DNA of 64,000 nucleotides from an uncultured Allobaculum sp. (GCA_910579655.1 CAJTVE010000002.1:1-64000); one strand, 5' to 3'; positions 26,921 to 35,512 are shown, counted from the first letter of the stretch. A program made the numbers and translations. Notes: generated by a model not told the origin, from the letters alone.

Positions 26921-29614
26921 CTATTTATCTTCAGGATCTAAGGTCCGAGAGTCGATTTCCTTTTCGACTTTCTCATGGTACTTTTCTTCCATATTTTCAG
27001 CATGCTTGATCAGACCAAACTTTTTAGAAATTTCCATCACAAGGACAGGAACAAAAATCAAAAGCACGCCAATCAGATACAGCTGCCATGGTAGATACAT
27101 CACACCAAAGGCGGTCATAATGCCTGGAATAAACTGAACAATGACCATCATGGCAGTCGAAGCTGCTACAGCCATATTCAGATGCTTATTGGTAAATGGA
27201 CCAATCTTAAACAGGCTCTTTTCGGAGCGCATGTTATAAGCCTGGATAACCTGAGAGAAAGCAAGAACCATGAAGCACAGGCTGCGGCCGCCCATTTCTG
27301 AACCAGTCCAGGTTTCACCAATTCTGAAGGCAATAATGGCCAGCAGACCAAACATCATTCCCTGTAAAATAATCCGGGTGCCAAAGCCATTCGCAAAAAT
27401 CCCCTGATTTTTTGGCGTTGGCGCCTGATTCATAACAGCATCATCAACTGGCTCCATGCCAAGCGCAATGGCAGGCAGCGAATCAGTGACCATATTAATC
27501 CATAATAACTGCATCGAAAGCAGCGCGGACTGTTTCCACAGCAGCATTACAAAGAATACAACAAGGACTTCACCAATATTGGTTCCCAGCAGATATCCAA
27601 CAACGTTTTTAATATTGGCATAAATACCGCGGCCTTCCCGCACAGCTGCAATGATTGTCGCAAAGTTGTCGTCACTCAGTGTCATATCCGAAGCGCCTTT
27701 GGCCACATCCGTTCCGGTAACCCCCATCGCAACACCGATATCTGCTGCTTTTAAGGCTGGAGCGTCATTGACCCCGTCGCCCGTCATAGCAACAGTCTGA
27801 CCCAGTTTCTGCCAGGCTTTAACAATCCGAATTTTATTTTCCGGAGAAACGCGCGCATAAACCGAAATCTGTGGAGCTTCTTTTTCCAGTTCCCGATCCG
27901 TCATGGCATCGACATCCGCTCCAGTGACCGCTTTATCACCAGGACGCAGAATACCCAGTTTTTTTGCGATTGCGGAGGCTGTAACAACATGGTCTCCCGT
28001 AATCATCACAGTACGGATCCCTGCTTTCTTGGCTTCGGCAACTGCCTGAGCTGCTTCTTCTCTAGGTGGGTCAATCATACCGACCATGCCTAAGAAGGTC
28101 AGGTCTTTTTCAATATCTTCACTGGTGATATTTTCAGGCATGGAATCAAATTCACGCTTGGCAATTGCAATCACACGCAGTGCATTTTCAGACATCTGCT
28201 GGTTAATCTTCTTGGCTTCTTCCGTATTGCCATGTGTAATGCGTGGCAGCATCTGGTCGAAAGCCCCTTTGGTGATGGCTACATACTTATCTCCAACCTT
28301 ATTAATACTTGTCATCATTTTACGATCGGAGTCAAAAGGCAGATCCGCTATCCGCGGATATTCTTTATTCAGTTCATCTTTTGGCATGCCGTTGTTCTGG
28401 GCAGCCATAACAATTGAGGTTTCCGTTGGATCCCCGATATGGATCCATTTTTTGCCATCCCAGGTAACCGATCCATCCGAATCGAGTGTTCCATATTTCA
28501 GTAATTCTTTAACGCCATCCGAGTTGGATGTTGTAATGTCTTCAATCGCATTGGAACCATCCACATAGGCTTCCGTTAACGTCATGCGATTCTGGGTCAG
28601 GGTTCCAGTCTTATCTGAGCAGATGACTGAAGCCGAGCCTAATGTTTCAACAGCTGGCAGTTTACGGATAATGGCATTTTTCTTAACCATCCTCTGCACA
28701 CCAATCGAAAGAACGATCGTTACAATCGCTGGCAGACCTTCAGGAATTGCTGAAACAGCCAGCGAAACAGCTGTCATGAACAGCTCCAACGGATTCTGAC
28801 CATCCATCAAGCCAATCACAAAGATAATGGCACAGCAGACAATCGCCAGAATTCCCAGATATTTTCCAAGCTGGTTGAGCTTTTTCTGAAGAGGGGTCAT
28901 CGTCTCCTGCTCACTGTCGAGCAGGTTGGCAATTTTACCCATTTCCGTATCCATGCCGGTTGCCGTAACAATTGCCATACCGGTGCCATACGAAATCGTA
29001 CAGCCAGAGTAAATCATATCCTTACGATCTCCCAGCGGTGCTTTTTCTTCGATGACAGCCGTAGCTTCTTTTTCTGCTGGTACACTTTCCCCCGTCAGAG
29101 CCGACTCATCCGATTTCATAGATGATGAACGGACTAACCGAGCGTCAGCCGGCACAAAATCTCCAGCATCTAATCGAATCAGATCTCCAGGAACCAGATC
29201 TTTCGATTCGACCAACGTTTCTTTTCCATCGCGAATTACCCGGGCTTTTGGAGCCGACAAGGACTGTAAAGCTTCCAGTGCTTTTTCGGCTTTATCCTCC
29301 TGGGCTACCCCCATTGCCGCATTCACAACAACAATCAGAACAATTAAAAACGGTTCAAACAACCCCTTGATGCCTTCATGATTCATGATGGAAACCACCA
29401 GCGAAATTGCGGCAGCCGCTAGCAGAATCAGAATCATCGGATCTTTAAATTGATCTAAGAACTTCGAGAACTTGGATTGTTTTTTCTTGGCCTTCAGCTG
29501 ATTGGGACCATACTTGGATAGTCGACTTTCAGCTTCCTGCCCACTTAGACCATTGGAAGGGCTGGTTTTCAGCTCTTCAGCAGTCTGCTGGACAGAGAGA
29601 TTATGAAATTGCAT
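26921..29614 (-). CDS. Ca2+-type P-type ATPase
   Basis: 897 aa. An N-terminal cation-ATPase domain precedes TGES (actuator), the M4 motif PEGLPA typical of Ca2+ pumps, DKTGTLTQNRMTLT with the phosphorylated Asp, the KGA nucleotide-binding motif, TGD and GDGVNDAPALKAADIGVAMG. Ten membrane helices are expected. This is the IIA (SERCA/LMCA1-like) layout, so export of Ca2+ in exchange for protons is the probable role. The ATG at 29614 has AAGGTGG six bases upstream; a TTG one codon earlier is less likely. It is monocistronic, sitting between two island regulators without an obvious link to them. Confidence 0.93.
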   Translation of the reverse strand: MQFHNLSVQQTAEELKTSPSNGLSGQEAESRLSKYGPNQLKAKKKQSKFSKFLDQFKDPMILILLAAAAISLVVSIMNHEGIKGLFEPFLIVLIVVVNAAMGVAQEDKAEKALEALQSLSAPKARVIRDGKETLVESKDLVPGDLIRLDAGDFVPADARLVRSSSMKSDESALTGESVPAEKEATAVIEEKAPLGDRKDMIYSGCTISYGTGMAIVTATGMDTEMGKIANLLDSEQETMTPLQKKLNQLGKYLGILAIVCCAIIFVIGLMDGQNPLELFMTAVSLAVSAIPEGLPAIVTIVLSIGVQRMVKKNAIIRKLPAVETLGSASVICSDKTGTLTQNRMTLTEAYVDGSNAIEDITTSNSDGVKELLKYGTLDSDGSVTWDGKKWIHIGDPTETSIVMAAQNNGMPKDELNKEYPRIADLPFDSDRKMMTSINKVGDKYVAITKGAFDQMLPRITHGNTEEAKKINQQMSENALRVIAIAKREFDSMPENITSEDIEKDLTFLGMVGMIDPPREEAAQAVAEAKKAGIRTVMITGDHVVTASAIAKKLGILRPGDKAVTGADVDAMTDRELEKEAPQISVYARVSPENKIRIVKAWQKLGQTVAMTGDGVNDAPALKAADIGVAMGVTGTDVAKGASDMTLSDDNFATIIAAVREGRGIYANIKNVVGYLLGTNIGEVLVVFFVMLLWKQSALLSMQLLWINMVTDSLPAIALGMEPVDDAVMNQAPTPKNQGIFANGFGTRIILQGMMFGLLAIIAFRIGETWTGSEMGGRSLCFMVLAFSQVIQAYNMRSEKSLFKIGPFTNKHLNMAVAASTAMMVIVQFIPGIMTAFGVMYLPWQLYLIGVLLIFVPVLVMEISKKFGLIKHAENMEEKYHEKVEKEIDSRTLDPEDK

Positions 29615-29948
29615 CAAATTCCACCTTTCAGATGCCCAAATTATATCAGGCCTCCATTTTCTCCCTTTCCATCAAGCCCGACCCTCTTAAACAGCTTCTG
29701 TCCTTTGACCAGCAAAAAGCCTGCGCCTTGGACAGATTGAATTTCTTGTCCAATTCGATCTGATCCTTTCCTATAGATTCAGCAGGGGTCGATCTAAAAA
29801 AGTTGTACGAATTCATGAATACAGTTTAGTTGGTAGAAAAATCCTGAAAATTCAGGATGAATTAGGGTCACACCCACTCTGTCAGCGAAAATCAGACTCC
29901 AACTTTGTTGGAAGCAGCACCAGTTTGGGTGTGAACTTTTAGGTCTTG
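29615..29948. other. Spacer with two inverted repeats
   Basis: No gene seen. A palindrome ATCCTGAA-AA-TTCAGGAT lies at 29841-29858. A CACACCCA/TGGGTGTG inverted repeat spans about 29869-29932, the second arm next to the end of the locus C regulator. Either may help end that transcript, but T-runs are weak. Confidence 0.45.
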
Positions 29949-31229
29949 CTATTTTAAATTTTTATGATATTCAGGCATTTTATGCCGCCAAATTTGCACT
30001 TGCTGACGATAGGCTTCATTGAGCAGCTCTATTTCATTTTCTGATTCATAATAGGCAATCATCAGTTGATAGAGAACCATTAACATGCACCAGTTCATTT
30101 GTCTGCTGCAGATCTGGGCCATTTTCAATTTCGCCTTTTCAACACCTTTAGAATCCTTTTTCAGGATGCACTTTAAAATCTCAAAAAGTGCACAGTCATC
30201 GGCAGTCGGCTTTTCTTTTGATAAATCTTCAATCACTTTCAGGCATTCTTCATATTGTCCCAGTCTGTAATGGCAATATGGAATCAATGAGAGATTTCCT
30301 ATAAAACCATTTTCAATTGGAAAAGGATGATCTTTGACAAATTGAACAGCTTGCCCGAATTCTTCCTCCAGTGTTAAGGCAAGAATCATAAGCGTCGTTG
30401 TATTTGAATAGGTCTGATTGTCATGAAACCATCGTTTCTGACAACGCTGCATATTCCGAATGCACTCCCTGGCTGCCTCAAATTCCTGCATACTGATGAG
30501 ATAAGACGCACTATTGTTATCACACAGAAGCATCCGTATATGGTTGTTATGGTTGACAAAAATGGAACGCGCTTCCTGTACTGTTTTATACGCCTGAAAA
30601 AACGAAACAGTAGTTCCCAGGACATGAGCCAGATGGAATTTGATGATGCCTTCCAGTTCCGGCCATTGTTTGCGGTCTAATATATTCAAAGCTTTCTCAT
30701 AGCGATCCAGTGCAGCTGGATATTTCTTTTTTTTCCCTGCTTCAAAGCCTTTGAGAAAATTGATTAAAGCTTGTTCGTCTGGCGAGAAGAAAGGCAGATA
30801 GTCATCAATTTCTTCTAAGTATCTCTTTATTCGAACATCGGGGACCTGCGCATAACGGTGAACAGATAAAAAGATATCGATTAGAAGTAAATGCAGACAT
30901 CCCAAAGACTTCTGTAAGAGAGGCCGATTATGCGCCAGCCTTCTTTTGATCTTCTCTTCATCCGCAAAATCTCGATCGATCCAAGCCAATACAAAATCAT
31001 TTAATAAAGACTGGGCCATGTTTGCAGGGGATTCGTCCAAAGAAAAATCAATTCCATATCGTTCCAGAAATCTGGTAAAAGCTTCTCGCTTTAAAATTCT
31101 TCTTCCATTTTCAGCCTCACTCAAAAAACCTTTTGAAATTCCAATATCATGTGACACATTTTCCAAAGAATAGCCGCAGCTCTTTCGTAGCTGCTTTTCA
31201 AAAAAGCCAAGATTACTATATACGTTCAT
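29949..31229 (-). CDS. XRE+TPR regulator of RRNPP/Rgg-like architecture, locus C
   Basis: 426 aa. The helix-turn-helix starts LRKSCGYSLENVSHDIGISK and ends with AENGRR. TPR-like repeats follow, with matches to the locus B protein such as KQWPELEGIIKFHLA (versus KKWPQLEGIIKLNYA), YCHYRLGQYEECLKV and QMNWCMLMVLYQLMIAYYESENE. It is transcribed away from the micropeptide gene at 31332 with 102 bases between starts. A CCCCCTAAAATTCGTGAAC block matches the core of the loci A/B operators. It probably responds to an imported peptide and controls the divergent genes; no ligand is proven. Confidence 0.82.
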   Translation of the reverse strand: MNVYSNLGFFEKQLRKSCGYSLENVSHDIGISKGFLSEAENGRRILKREAFTRFLERYGIDFSLDESPANMAQSLLNDFVLAWIDRDFADEEKIKRRLAHNRPLLQKSLGCLHLLLIDIFLSVHRYAQVPDVRIKRYLEEIDDYLPFFSPDEQALINFLKGFEAGKKKKYPAALDRYEKALNILDRKQWPELEGIIKFHLAHVLGTTVSFFQAYKTVQEARSIFVNHNNHIRMLLCDNNSASYLISMQEFEAARECIRNMQRCQKRWFHDNQTYSNTTTLMILALTLEEEFGQAVQFVKDHPFPIENGFIGNLSLIPYCHYRLGQYEECLKVIEDLSKEKPTADDCALFEILKCILKKDSKGVEKAKLKMAQICSRQMNWCMLMVLYQLMIAYYESENEIELLNEAYRQQVQIWRHKMPEYHKNLK

Positions 31230-31246
31230 TTTATTTTTACCATTAA

Positions 31247-31255
31247 GTTCACGAA
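31247..31255 (-). promoter_or_regulatory. Regulator site core, locus C
   Basis: On the minus strand TTCGTGAAC sits 18-26 bases before the regulator start, preceded by CCCCCTAAAA, in the same position and context as TTCGAGAAC in loci A and B. The distal TATGTTCT arm is not seen here. Confidence 0.5.
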
Positions 31256-31331
31256 TTTTAGGGGGCTTTGCTTATTCTCAAATCCACTTTAGACTTAAAT
31301 TGTAAAGACCGAAGGAGTGGAAAAAACAACA

Positions 31332-31469
31332 GTGACCCATATTTTCGCTATCGTTTTATCAATTGGTCTGACAATAGTTCCATTATTTTGCCCTGTGCAT
31401 CAGACTGAAGACTATTGCTGGATCAAAGAAATCATGCCTCACGGAGGAAATGGTGAAGTATCAGAATAA
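31332..31469 (+). CDS. Exported Cys-containing micropeptide C (45 aa)
   Basis: Starting at GTG, the peptide has a hydrophobic N-terminus (IFAIVLSIGLTIVPLFC) and then PVHQTEDYCWIKE and P-H-G-G. It matches micropeptide A in the spacing of both Cys, HQ, DYCWI, E, P and GG. AAGGAG lies 14 bases upstream; another GTG five codons earlier would be too close to it. It is divergent from the locus C regulator, exactly as micropeptide A is from its decayed regulator. Conservation across two separate copies, with unrelated sequences around them, argues that it is a real translated peptide. Confidence 0.72.
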   Translation: MTHIFAIVLSIGLTIVPLFCPVHQTEDYCWIKEIMPHGGNGEVSE

Positions 31470-31628
31470 CTACTTGTCCTCCATCATACTAATTAACTAT
31501 ACGTAAATAAAAACACTATAAAAAGTATATTTTAAAAAGAACGCAACAATGATAATGATGGATGATGGATGAAAAAACCGAGATTTTCAAAATACAGCAA
31601 AAGAGAATTATTCAGTTAGGAGAATAAT

Positions 31629-31781
31629 ATGAAGTTCTGTCAACTGCTTTTTACAGGAACCGCCCGGACATTCATGGGCATATATATTTGTTCCATAAAT
31701 GATTCGGGCATTCTATCGGCTCTCACAAAAACAGTGTGTTTAGCTACCATAACTCTTGTTAAAGACAGTTCTTGTAACTAA
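31629..31781 (+). CDS. Possible small ORF (50 aa) with good ribosome binding site
   Basis: AGGAG is six bases before the ATG. The product MKFCQLLFTGTARTFMGIYI continues with no clear pattern, and its 3' half overlaps a MITE-like element. It could be a truncated gene cut by the element, or not translated at all. No similarity recognised. Confidence 0.3.
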   Translation: MKFCQLLFTGTARTFMGIYICSINDSGILSALTKTVCLATITLVKDSSCN

Positions 31782-31914
31782 GGAAAACAACCCAAAATGC
31801 GATAGATCAATTCATCTCAAATTGGGCAATGTTACTTAATCAACAACATGAATGATGCAGGCTTATTTATTCGTCAGTATTATTAGTGTTGAAAACTACA
31901 TTTGCGTAAGAGCC
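31718..31914. mobile_element. MITE-like element, imperfect ends (197 bp)
   Basis: The left end GGCTCTCACAAAA and right end TTTGCGTAAGAGCC are imperfect inverted copies. The right end with its inner part (AAACTACA) matches the element at 33034-33152. It carries no gene. It ends 32 bases before the downstream secreted-protein start, so it may supply part of the promoter. Confidence 0.5.
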
Positions 31915-31946
31915 AAAATTCATTTCTAATAACAAAGGAGATATCT

Positions 31947-32576
31947 ATGTTTACTAAATTATTATCTTCCACTCTTATCGTATCTACTCTGATGGCACCT
32001 ACTGAATTTGACGATCAACTTGTAACGGTCGAAAATGAAATTCAAGTGGTTGAAACCAAAAACAAAGAAGCCGTAGTAACTGATACAAACGTACAAACCG
32101 GGAAGGTCGAAAAATTTACCGTTCAAGCGACACAAACCACATACGAATGGCTTTCACCAAAAATGGAGCGAATGAATTCGGTAACTACTGAAGTCTACAT
32201 TCCTTTCGAAGAAAGTGTTTCCCCTCGAGACAGTCAGAGCCAAAGCAAAACTGAAGCAGGTGTAACAGCAACAGTAACTGCCAATTATTCGGTTACCAAT
32301 AGCAGCGGTACGTTTACTTGGTATTCTTTTTCAGGAAGTTGGGTACCAAACCAAAGCTATAATTTAATTTCGAATCGATCTTGCGGTGCCGTCGAATATG
32401 CTGGAGGCGGAAAAAGCACGGTTCAACACCCTGGATCAAATAGCTTTGCATATACTTTAAACTGGAGTTGTTCAAGAATTCTCGGCCAGAACCCTCGGGT
32501 TTGGAGTGAGGCTACTATTACCCCCACAGGCATGGGCAGTGCATCTCATATTATTGAACTTTATATGGAATTTTAG
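31947..32576 (+). CDS. Secreted protein of unknown function
   Basis: 209 aa. A short signal-like N-terminus (MFTKLLSSTLIVSTLMAP) is followed by a charged propeptide-like stretch (about residues 20-95). A beta-rich C-terminal domain from residue 110 has two Cys (NRSCGAV and NWSCSRI) and many Ser, Asn and Trp (TFTWYSFSGSWVPNQSYNL). AAAGGAG is six bases before ATG 31947, which decides the start. A 4-TM protein gene follows after 32 bases, probably in the same operon. A secreted toxin or adhesin with its membrane partner is possible; no family was recognised. Confidence 0.65.
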   Translation: MFTKLLSSTLIVSTLMAPTEFDDQLVTVENEIQVVETKNKEAVVTDTNVQTGKVEKFTVQATQTTYEWLSPKMERMNSVTTEVYIPFEESVSPRDSQSQSKTEAGVTATVTANYSVTNSSGTFTWYSFSGSWVPNQSYNLISNRSCGAVEYAGGGKSTVQHPGSNSFAYTLNWSCSRILGQNPRVWSEATITPTGMGSASHIIELYMEF

Positions 32577-32608
32577 TATGAGACAAATCTTTTAAAGGAG
32601 GCAGAACA

Positions 32609-33007
32609 ATGTCCAAACAAACAGGGGCGATCTATATCGCACTTCCGTTGATCAGCGCCGTGATGATTGGAATTTGCTCACCATCCCAGGCAGCTTTCCG
32701 ACAAGGAACAAATATGGGATTGAGTTATCTATTGTTGGCAATCGGTCTGATTATTTATACGTTGTGCCTAACAGCGAGCCGCCGACTCTGGCAGAGTGGA
32801 ACTGTTTCCAAGGGGATAGTCATAATCACACTGGTTCTTTGTCTAATGATCTGGATTCTGGTCACTCCTGTATTTCCTATTCCTCTTAATGGACTGACCA
32901 ATTGGATTTCAACAAGATACAATCCTTTTTCTCCAGGGCTTGCCTTTTCCTATCTGGTTTTCTGTTTGATTGATTTACTTTCAGAAAGCAAAAAACCCCA
33001 ATCATAA
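32609..33007 (+). CDS. 4-TM membrane protein paired with the secreted protein
   Basis: 132 aa. Helices lie at about residues 7-26, 36-54, 70-90 and 108-124. The first has a signal-like end, GICSPSQA. AAAGGAGG precedes the ATG closely. The spacing of 32 bases and the same strand suggest co-expression with the secreted protein just upstream. If that protein is a bacteriocin, this would be the natural immunity candidate; the sequence alone does not say so. Confidence 0.65.
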   Translation: MSKQTGAIYIALPLISAVMIGICSPSQAAFRQGTNMGLSYLLLAIGLIIYTLCLTASRRLWQSGTVSKGIVIITLVLCLMIWILVTPVFPIPLNGLTNWISTRYNPFSPGLAFSYLVFCLIDLLSESKKPQS

Positions 33008-33033
33008 AGAAACGACTTATCTATTGCACATCC

Positions 33034-33152
33034 GGTTCTTACGCAATCTGGGTGGTCCGCTAAGAGTTACTAGTCAGTACTACCTTACTTAAAGAAATTT
33101 AAGAGAAGCTGATCACAATTTGTTGGAAAACTACAAACTTTGCGTAAGAACC
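33034..33152. mobile_element. MITE with 13-bp perfect inverted ends (119 bp)
   Basis: It begins GGTTCTTACGCAA and ends with the exact complement, TTGCGTAAGAACC. The inside has no gene. The ends resemble ISL3-type termini. No clear 8-bp target duplication is visible, so it may be old. It lies just after the 4-TM gene. Confidence 0.75.
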
Positions 33153-33198
33153 TTGCAGCCTACCCAGTCGATACTTTTCGAATTGGCAGGAATAAAGG

Positions 33199-33226
33199 GT
33201 CACTGAAAAGTCCGGTAGGATTTGGG
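33199..33226 (+). repeat. Block shared with the decayed locus A regulator
   Basis: GTCACT-GAAAAGTCCGGTAGGATT is nearly the same as a stretch at about 23305-23331 inside the broken regulator. Its origin is unknown; it may be the scar of a common inserted sequence. Confidence 0.45.
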
Positions 33227-33415
33227 GTTCTTGACTGTCTCCTGACAGGACACGTCACAGGTCTCAAACTGAAATAGCAATTCTTATGATTCACTCGAAT
33301 CTTCCTTTATTAAACGTAAATAACAGGAGTCTGGCATCAGATAGAATGGAGTATGAGAATTGCGGATATGTTCGAAAACAACTTGTTTGCTGCTTAGGTA
33401 TCCCGGAGGTTAAGT

Positions 33416-34432
33416 ATGAAACACAAAACAAATATTCTTTCTACATTTGCGGCGGTTTGCTGCACATCACTTCTGTTTTCAGCCCCAGTTCTGGCAGACG
33501 ATCAGCCTATCATGGCCGGTCAGGACATTTATCGCCTTTATAATGGACACACCGGCGAACACTTCTACACTTCAAACTCTGATGAAAAAGCCGACCTTGT
33601 TCAAAAAGGATGGATTTTTGAAGGTGTTGGATGGGTGGCGCCAACAGAAGGCGCACCTGTTTACAGAGTCTACAATCCTAACGCGGATGGCGGCGACCAT
33701 TATTACACCAAGGATCTGAATGAAGCCAACTCTCTAGTTGCGGCAGGCTGGCAGATGGACAATGGTGCCCAACCTGTTTTCTATTCCGGCGGCGATATCA
33801 GTCTTTACTCGGCTTACAATCCAAACGCAAAATCAGGCTCCCACAACTATACAACAAGCCGCACCGAACAGGATGCCTTGATTGGCTCGGGATGGCTGTA
33901 TGACCAGGTAGCCTGGAATGTGCTCGGCGATGGATATGAAGAAACAGATCCGTCTTTATATACACGCTTTGCGGGCCAGGAATTCACCTTGAAGAATTGG
34001 GGTGGCGCTGGCGGACCAAGTGCGTCGATGACGATCAATGCCGACGGAACCTATCGGGAAACCAACACGAGACTTTCTATCCGGCCAGGCATCGCTTCTG
34101 AATATAGCGAATTTACGGGAAAGCTTTCAGATCCAGTCAAAGTTGATGACTATACCTGGAAAGTTCACGTCGTTTCAAGCGACTTAATCCAGCCGGTCAA
34201 TACAGTCCTCCATGAGGGAAATCTTTCCAAGATCATGCTGGAACCATTCGCTGGCCTGTACGCCCCAATGGATTTCTACATTGCCTCTCCTGATAAACCG
34301 ATTGAAGACTATCCTGCCTTCGTTCAGGGCAGATACAGCATTCTTCCAGACAATCTCAAAGACAGCTTTCCAGGATCCTATACCCTCTATACGCCTGATG
34401 GAATGACCTTTATGAGCATCAAGAACCAATAG
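33416..34432 (+). CDS. Secreted protein with DUF5648 repeats and a C-terminal beta domain
   Basis: 338 aa. A signal peptide (LSTFAAVCCTSLLFSAPVLA) is followed by three DUF5648 repeats (IYRLYNGHTGEHFYT, VYRVYNPNADGGDHYYT, YSAYNPNAKSGSHNYTT). A C-terminal domain from about residue 185 has FTLKNWGGAGGPSASMTINA and later IASPDKPIEDYP, like small secreted domains of Gram-positive lipoproteins. CGGAGG lies seven bases before the ATG. No anchor is visible. It is the third repeat protein of this kind in the window and sits next to the regulator island. Confidence 0.83.
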   Translation: MKHKTNILSTFAAVCCTSLLFSAPVLADDQPIMAGQDIYRLYNGHTGEHFYTSNSDEKADLVQKGWIFEGVGWVAPTEGAPVYRVYNPNADGGDHYYTKDLNEANSLVAAGWQMDNGAQPVFYSGGDISLYSAYNPNAKSGSHNYTTSRTEQDALIGSGWLYDQVAWNVLGDGYEETDPSLYTRFAGQEFTLKNWGGAGGPSASMTINADGTYRETNTRLSIRPGIASEYSEFTGKLSDPVKVDDYTWKVHVVSSDLIQPVNTVLHEGNLSKIMLEPFAGLYAPMDFYIASPDKPIEDYPAFVQGRYSILPDNLKDSFPGSYTLYTPDGMTFMSIKNQ

Positions 34433-34505
34433 CATCCTGTTCGGTCTCTGCTCCAGATGGCTATCTTTCTGATTGTCCATTTCGTTGAACAGACTGCTTT
34501 GATTT

Positions 34506-34537
34506 CCCCATTTCTGCCTAAGAAATGGGGCTTTTCT
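34506..34537 (+). terminator. Terminator after the DUF5648 gene
   Basis: Perfect 10-bp stem CCCCATTTCT/AGAAATGGGG, 5-base loop, then CTTTTCTT. Confidence 0.85.
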
Positions 34538-34979
34538 TATTTCTTTTTGACCGTGATCTGAGTTTCTATATCAAAGGCTGCTTCAAGTTCAGTCCAGTAC
34601 AAAACATTCAGATAAAATTCGTCGATCTTACTGACAAGAAGAAAAAGCGTAAATCCCTTGTAAGCAAAATAAGTGGCTCTTCACTCAAAGCGCATCGATC
34701 TTCATAATCGTCTGAATGCCAGAATGCAAAAGTACCATTTTGATTTTCAAGGCAATGGCAGCCTTTCAAAGAGTATTTACAACCGCTGAATTTGCTCAGG
34801 ATAAAAATGATTTTGGACAGTTCATTTCAATGAACATGGTGAACTATCGTTCATAATATAAAGAGTAAACCTCAATCAGAAGCGCCCGAACCACGGAGTC
34901 CTCTGACAGAGTTGTTTCATAAAGCCTCTTAGAATGAGGAGATTGAATCAGGACATTGAAAATAAAGGAGAAATTGAAC
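34538..34979. other. Spacer before the PPC-domain gene
   Basis: No gene, RNA or strong promoter recognised in about 440 bases. Confidence 0.4.
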
Positions 34980-35402
34980 TTGGATTACCGCAGATTTAAC
35001 AACACGATCGTTGCCCGTCTGGACAAGGGCGAAGACATTCTGGAACAGATCAAAATCATTGCCCAAAAAGAAGCCATCAAGCTGGCCAGCGTACAGGCTT
35101 TGGGCGCTGTCGATGACTTTACCGTCGGCGTGTTCGACACGAAGACAAAGCAATACCATGCCAACCACTTTGAAGGAGCTTATGAAATTGTTTCGCTGAC
35201 TGGCACAATCAACACCATGCATGGTGAGTTTTACTCTCATCTGCATATGAGTGCCGGCAATGATCAGGGCCAGGTTTTTGGCGGCCACCTCAACAAAGCC
35301 AATATCAGCGCCACTTGCGAGATGATCATTACAATCATCGAAGGCGTTGTCGATCGCGAATTCAGTGAAGAAATCGGACTGAACCTGTTCTGCTTTTCCT
35401 AA
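34980..35402 (+). CDS. PPC/DUF296-domain protein
   Basis: About 140 aa, nearly all one PPC (DUF296) domain. The segment LASVQALGAVDDFTVGVFD is followed by GEFYSHLHMSAGNDQGQVFGGHL, which holds the conserved His residues that bind a metal in bacterial homologues. Such proteins form trimers; some bind DNA, others are of unknown role. TTG at 34980 is preferred because AAAGGAG is nine bases upstream; a TTG at 34956 would place the ribosome binding site inside the gene. Confidence 0.85.
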   Translation: MDYRRFNNTIVARLDKGEDILEQIKIIAQKEAIKLASVQALGAVDDFTVGVFDTKTKQYHANHFEGAYEIVSLTGTINTMHGEFYSHLHMSAGNDQGQVFGGHLNKANISATCEMIITIIEGVVDREFSEEIGLNLFCFS

Positions 35403-35470
35403 AAGAAAACACACACCCAGAATCAATAAGCCCAAAAGAGATTGTTCAGACTAATCGATCCTGTCCCAAA

Positions 35471-35512
35471 AAGGCCGGAATTCTTCAACCCGAAGAATTC
35501 CGGCCTTTCTCT
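35471..35512 (+). terminator. Terminator after the PPC gene
   Basis: GGCCGGAATTCTTC and GAAGAATTCCGGCC form a 14-bp perfect stem followed by TTTCTCTTT. The rest of 35403-35772 has no gene, only short repeats of TTCTATGTTC type. Confidence 0.9.

Noticed and set aside
29619..31230. The P-type ATPase as part of the regulator system
   Set aside because: It has its own start and terminator and no shared operator block; its position in the island appears incidental.
33286..33543. 85-codon frame before the third DUF5648 gene
   Set aside because: It overlaps the well-supported signal peptide of the real gene in another frame; only a chance resemblance to the regulator N-terminus was seen.
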